Part shown: piece by piece, positions 6,774-8,929 of the stretch | Layout: the number at the start of each line of letters is the position of its first letter | Position numbering within the stretch: the first letter of the stretch is position 1 | Notes under the pieces: generated by a model | Databases searched by the model: none | Told to the model about the DNA's origin: nothing | The model's input: the letters and a program-made list of their open reading frames with translations, nothing else | Assembly: GCA_031268255.1 (NCBI GenBank) | Contig: JAIRXO010000022.1 | Location: 1-8,929, forward strand | Reading direction: 5' to 3' | Origin: Spirochaetaceae bacterium | Lineage (GTDB): Bacteria; Spirochaetota; Spirochaetia; Treponematales; Breznakiellaceae | DNA length: 8,929 nt | Translations under genes and position numbers: made by a program

Positions 6774-7769
6774 TCAGGGCACAGGCACCGAGGCAAGTAT
6801 GCGGGAAATAACCCCGTCCGCGTCAAGACCGTCGGCCTCGGCTTCATAGGAAAGCACGACACGGTGACGGAGAACCGGAAGAGCCGCGGCTTTGACATCC
6901 GCGGGAGTAACAAAGGAACGGCCCTGAAAAAGGGCGCTTACGCGGACATAGCGGTACAGGGCAAGAGAAGCCCGGGGCGAAGCGCCAAAGGAAATATGGC
7001 GGTACACATCCTGGCGGCCAAGTTTTTTCGCGTCCTCAGGAGAAACCCTGGCAGAAGGAGGCCTCGTGGCGGAAACCACCGATACAATATAACGCTTAAC
7101 CTGCTCGTCAATATGCACCCCGGACGCCGCCGAACGGAGAAAGGCAAGAGCCTGCCTGTCTAAAAGCGCCCTGAGAGGCCCCGAATCCTCCCCGGCGCCA
7201 TCAGGATCGGCGAATTTCAATATGCGTAACTCCTCATCAGGAGAAGGATACCTTACGCGAAGTTTAAGAAAAAAACGGTCCAGCTCCGCCTCGGGCAGGG
7301 CATAGGTTCCCTCATGCTCGATAGGATTCTGGGTGGCGAGAACAAGAAAAGGGTCCGGCAGGGCATAACTCTCCTCGCCTATAGTAACCTGCTTTTCCTC
7401 CATAGCCTCAAGCAGGGCCGACTGCACCTTGGCCGGAGAACGGTTTATCTCGTCAGCCAGAATAAGATTGGCAAAAACCGGCCCCTTCCGCACCGAGAAA
7501 GACCCCTTGGCCTGTTCCCAGATCAGAGTGCCGGTAAGATCAGCCGGCAGGAGATCGGGAGTAAACTGTATACGCTTAAACTCAAGCGCGGTAAGTTCGG
7601 CAAGACTCTTGACCGCCCTGGTTTTCGCCAGCCCGGGAACACCCTCAAGAAGCACATGACCCCCGGCCACAAGAGCCGAAAGCAGCCCGTCAAGCATCTC
7701 CCGCTGCCCCACAACACGCCTTGACAATTCCTTCCCGCACAACTCAAGAAGCGCCGCGGCCTTTTCCAT
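6774..7769 (-). CDS. MoxR-family AAA+ ATPase
   Basis: Predicted 331-aa cytoplasmic AAA+ ATPase of the MoxR family, a chaperone-like enzyme that remodels partner proteins using ATP. Visible motifs in order: VVGQ (19-22), Walker A GVPGLAKT (43-50), Walker B LILADE (102-107) followed by INRSPAKVQSALLEAMEE, sensor-1 ATQNP (145-149), and EAELDRF with the putative arginine finger (160-166). The length fits the family (about 320-335). The start ATG 7769 gives MEKAAALLELC, which aligns with usual MoxR N-termini, and has a GGGG run upstream. ATG at 7805 (12 residues longer) is the alternative. Upstream in-frame codons run into a repeat element and are not coding. First gene of the operon, driving the DUF58, VWA and Bat partners. 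Confidence 0.93.
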   Translation of the reverse strand: MEKAAALLELCGKELSRRVVGQREMLDGLLSALVAGGHVLLEGVPGLAKTRAVKSLAELTALEFKRIQFTPDLLPADLTGTLIWEQAKGSFSVRKGPVFANLILADEINRSPAKVQSALLEAMEEKQVTIGEESYALPDPFLVLATQNPIEHEGTYALPEAELDRFFLKLRVRYPSPDEELRILKFADPDGAGEDSGPLRALLDRQALAFLRSAASGVHIDEQVKRYIVSVVSATRPPSARVSPEDAKKLGRQDVYRHISFGASPRASLALYRYVRVSALFQGRSFVTPADVKAAALPVLRHRVVLSYEAEADGLDADGVISRILASVPVP

Positions 7770-7811
7770 ACCCCGGTCCCCCGGTTCCGTATACTGAAAA
7801 TCCATTTTTTC

Positions 7812-7840
7812 ATTGTAGCAGGAAAAAGATGCAAAAACCA
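7812..7840 (-). promoter_or_regulatory. Possible promoter of the moxR-bat operon
   Basis: TACAAT (7817-7812) is a good -10 hexamer. At 17 bases upstream the -35 position (TGGTTT, 7840-7835) is poor. Transcription would begin near ATG 7805, giving a leader of about 36 bases for the preferred start at 7769. AT-rich TATATA runs at 7846-7866 may also contribute. This is a weak prediction. Confidence 0.28.
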
Positions 7841-7867
7841 GAGTCCATATATACGCTTCATATATTT

Positions 7868-7979
7868 TAGGGGGGCGCATTTCCCCACCGCCATCCGCCG
7901 TACACCGCCCGCGGTGGAGTTTTGCTTTGCAAAACTCCAAAACAAAACTCCGAGAGGAGTTTTGTTACGCGCCCCCCTA
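7868..7979. repeat. 112-bp inverted-repeat element with internal hairpins
   Basis: The ends are an exact 11-bp inverted repeat, TAGGGGGGCGC (7868-7878) and GCGCCCCCCTA (7969-7979). Inside, GGAGTTTTGC (7916-7925) pairs with GCAAAACTCC (7929-7938) around TTT. AACAAAACTCC (7941-7951) pairs with GGAGTTTTGTT (7956-7966) around GAGA. CCACCG (7885-7890) can also pair with CGGTGG (7912-7917). No clear target-site duplication flanks it. It may be a miniature transposable or REP-like element. Confidence 0.65.
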
Positions 7980-8030
7980 CGCCGGAGCCAGGCTTTGCCT
8001 GTCTCCCGCTACCCCCCATCAAGGAAGAAT

Positions 8031-8100
8031 TTTAACCACAAAGTACTCAACGGACACAACGTAACCGCAAGGGTGTCAGTCACCATTTATAGTGGTTAAA
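8031..8100. repeat. 70-bp segment bounded by TTTAACCAC / GTGGTTAAA
   Basis: TTTAACCAC (8031-8039) and GTGGTTAAA (8092-8100) are exact inverted copies. Just inside the left arm the sequence shows a degenerate CACAAA/CACAAC periodicity like the 'ACCACAAAG...CACAAAGG' repeats known from other bacterial genomes. No gene lies inside. Confidence 0.4.
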
Positions 8101-8127
8101 TTTAAGAATTCTCACCGCTAAGTCGGG

Positions 8128-8148
8128 CTGTCCGCCTACGGCGGCCAG
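8128..8148. repeat. Short hairpin downstream of the 84-aa gene
   Basis: CTGTCCGCC (8128-8136) pairs with GGCGGCCAG (8140-8148) around TAC with one mismatch. No T-tract follows on either strand, so it is at best a weak terminator. It begins with the same GGCTGTCCG as two hairpins at 137-259. Confidence 0.4.
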
Positions 8149-8160
8149 GAAGCGGGAGCG

Positions 8161-8206
8161 GGGCGGGTTAATTGGGCAGGGCGGGTTAATCCGGCAGGGC
8201 GGGTTC
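8161..8206. repeat. 18-bp tandem repeat copying the gene's stop codon
   Basis: GGGCGGGTT recurs at 8161, 8179 and 8197, exactly 18 bases apart. The first two copies continue as TAAT. On the minus strand the repeat unit encodes PALP(D/N) plus TAA, so the terminal codons and stop of the 84-aa gene have been duplicated downstream. Confidence 0.8.
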
Positions 8207-8440
8207 CGTCGTATCGGCGTGTATCTTTTCCCGCACCAGCTCGCCGATAAGCTGGGATACCGTTTTATGGGAAGATACCGCCTTGGTAACAAGATAATTG
8301 GCGCTTACTTCGTCAAGGGAACGTAAAAGTTCCCGCTGCCGTGTTAGGGGGCCGCCAACGCCTTGCCGTATAGGGGGGATTGTGTTGGTGTATAATTCGT
8401 CAATCGCGTCCGCTTCTTCTTCGGTCATTATGGCTGCCAT
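8186..8440 (-). CDS. Small hypothetical protein, antitoxin-like
   Basis: Predicted 84-aa soluble protein. I do not recognise it with certainty. It starts MAAIMTEEEADAIDELY, has a flexible Gly/Pro/Arg middle, and ends in SANYLVTKAVSSHKTVSQLIGELVREKI, where a helix-turn-helix pair plus the IGELVREKI motif resemble the C-terminal half of ribbon-helix-helix antitoxins. The ATG at 8440 has AGGAG (8451-8447) six bases upstream and a good promoter further up, so expression looks real. No toxin-like gene lies downstream before moxR. The partner is absent, or is the upstream gene reading in from beyond 8929, or the protein works alone. Its 3' end lies in an 18-bp tandem repeat. Confidence 0.72.
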   Translation of the reverse strand: MAAIMTEEEADAIDELYTNTIPPIRQGVGGPLTRQRELLRSLDEVSANYLVTKAVSSHKTVSQLIGELVREKIHADTTEPALPD

Positions 8441-8446
8441 AGGATT

Positions 8447-8451
8447 CTCCT
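8447..8451 (-). promoter_or_regulatory. Shine-Dalgarno site of the 84-aa gene
   Basis: AGGAG on the minus strand ends six bases before ATG 8440 and shares its first bases with the TAG stop of the 21-aa ORF. It fixes the start of the 84-aa protein. Confidence 0.7.
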
Positions 8452-8515
8452 AAATATTTGCGATTTCCCGCAGTTGTTTACGGCACTTCATCGCATGAAA
8501 GACACATTGCTCCAT
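8450..8515 (-). CDS. Possible 21-aa leader peptide or gene remnant
   Basis: An ORF from ATG 8515 to TAG 8450 encodes 21 residues containing HAMKCRKQLREIANI, an amphipathic basic helix. Its TAG overlaps the AGGAG of the 84-aa gene (TAGGAG), the same stop/Shine-Dalgarno arrangement as at batD-smr. The ATG lies just after a TATAAT, so a transcript would start at or next to it and be leaderless. The frame is open for 12 further codons upstream without a good start, so it may instead be the remnant of a longer gene. Confidence 0.35.
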   Translation of the reverse strand: MEQCVFHAMKCRKQLREIANI

Positions 8516-8521
8516 AAGATG

Positions 8522-8549
8522 ATTATATGCTTTCTTCGATGAAAGTAAA
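8522..8549 (-). promoter_or_regulatory. Sigma-70-type promoter of the 84-aa gene
   Basis: The minus strand has TTTACT (8549-8544, four of six matches to TTGACA), a 16-base spacer, and a perfect TATAAT (8527-8522). Transcription would start around 8515-8513, at the ATG of the possible leader peptide and about 75 bases before the 84-aa gene. Confidence 0.55.
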
Positions 8550-8607
8550 CCTCATGAACCACACCAACATCACGAATGAAGAATGAATACCATGAAACAT
8601 TGTTGTT

Positions 8608-8746
8608 GTTTACGCGGCGGGTGGGCGCCCGCCCCTGAACCATTTATGCAGGCGAGCGACGAAGGAGCGTACCCCGAAGGGGTCGCCTGAATCATGGTGA
8701 AGGGATGGGCGCGTAATGGGCTCATTACGAACCCGCCGCAGTACAC
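8608..8746. repeat. 139-bp near-palindromic element
   Basis: The two halves are inverted copies. Outer arms GTTTACGCGGCGGGT (8608-8622) and ACCCGCCGCAGTACAC (8731-8746) match except for one substitution and one extra base. Inner arms of about 30 bases beginning GCGCCC on each strand and ending AGGCGA (8650-8655) / TCGCCT (8683-8688) are about 80% alike. The tip is ACCCC-GAA-GGGGT (8671-8683). One arm carries an extra hairpin, GTAATG-GGCT-CATTAC (8713-8728). A 60-codon frame crosses the element but is a by-product of it. It may be a REP/MITE-type repeat. Confidence 0.7.
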
Positions 8747-8813
8747 AGGCAAAATATATTTTCGTGGTAATAATTCTTACTCTTTCCGTGCGGTCATGCC
8801 TCCTGCTCTTACC

Positions 8814-8929
8814 TCATTCCGCCACAAACCGTCCGCCGTCGTTTATCTTGTAGCCTGTAATGGCCGCCTCCGTATAAGGCGACGAATAAAGCAGCTTCGA
8901 GTTCCCCAGGGTAAAGAAGGCTTTAAGTT
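8814..8929 (-). CDS. C-terminus of an unidentified protein (partial)
   Basis: The minus strand is open from the window edge to TGA at 8814, giving the last 37 residues. They include LKAFFTLGNSKLLYSSPY and end NDGGRFVAE. The composition is protein-like and the other two frames are stopped, so this is probably a real gene end. I do not recognise the family. It reads toward the 84-aa gene, with the palindromic element and a promoter between them. Confidence 0.55.
   Translation of the reverse strand, partial: LKAFFTLGNSKLLYSSPYTEAAITGYKINDGGRFVAE

Larger units (their letters stand above)
7806..8185. other. Intergenic region upstream of moxR, repeat-rich
   Basis: No convincing gene is seen. The stretch holds the putative operon promoter, a 112-bp inverted-repeat element (7868-7979), a looser inverted repeat at 8031-8100, a short hairpin at 8128-8148, and the start of an 18-bp tandem repeat. 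Frames crossing it on either strand encode low-complexity peptides without ribosome binding sites. Confidence 0.6.

Noticed and set aside
7770..7940. N-terminal extension of MoxR to ATG 7940
   Set aside because: The extra residues run through the 112-bp repeat and the putative promoter and do not resemble MoxR N-termini.
8161..8206. CRISPR array
   Set aside because: The repeats are adjacent 18-bp units without spacers and there are no cas genes.
8080..8292. 70-aa frame beside the 84-aa gene
   Set aside because: It overlaps the better-supported 84-aa gene in another frame and encodes repeats of the 18-bp unit (INPPCP/RINPPC). No Shine-Dalgarno site.
8570..8752. 60-aa protein on the minus strand
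   Set aside because: The frame spans the 139-bp palindrome almost exactly and has no ribosome binding site, so it is best seen as the repeat itself.

Overview
The window looks like the chromosome of a GC-rich spirochaete, most likely a Treponema-type organism related to the termite-gut treponemes. This is an inference. It rests on the gene order (MoxR ATPase, DUF58 protein, membrane protein, two von Willebrand A proteins, TPR lipoprotein, BatD/BatE-type protein, Smr protein), on the N-terminus of the Smr protein, and on intergenic DNA packed with short hairpins. No rRNA, tRNA or database match was available to confirm it.

Layout. Positions 1-88 hold the last 28 codons of a plus-strand membrane protein. 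Positions 89-388 are non-coding and carry a chain of hairpins, one of which is a good terminator for the leftward operon. From 7805 down to 389 the minus strand carries one tightly packed eight-gene Bat/aerotolerance-type operon: MoxR (6774-7769), DUF58 (5864-6766), a membrane protein broken by an in-frame TAG (4812-5867), VWA protein BatA (3811-4815), VWA protein BatB (2828-3814), TPR lipoprotein BatC (2247-2831), a BatD protein with a BatE-like TPR/SH3 tail (814-2295), and a small Smr-domain protein (389-805). Four junctions are 4-base ATGA/GTGA overlaps, so translation is probably coupled.

Positions 7806-8185 contain no convincing gene. They hold a 112-bp inverted-repeat element with two internal hairpins, a second inverted repeat and a hairpin. 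Next is a minus-strand 84-aa protein (8186-8440) that resembles an orphan antitoxin. It lies behind a good sigma-70-like promoter and a possible 21-codon leader ORF. An 18-bp tandem repeat has copied its stop codon. Positions 8608-8746 form a 139-bp near-palindromic element. The window ends with the C-terminal 37 codons of an unidentified minus-strand gene (8814-8929).

How the genes work together. In known MoxR/VWA systems the MoxR AAA+ ATPase acts with VWA (MIDAS) proteins as a chaperone or remodelling machine. Here the DUF58 protein, two membrane-anchored VWA proteins, a TPR lipoprotein and BatD/BatE would form an inner-membrane/periplasmic complex. The broken fourth component is the main oddity of the operon. 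The second interest is the family of palindromic intergenic elements around it.
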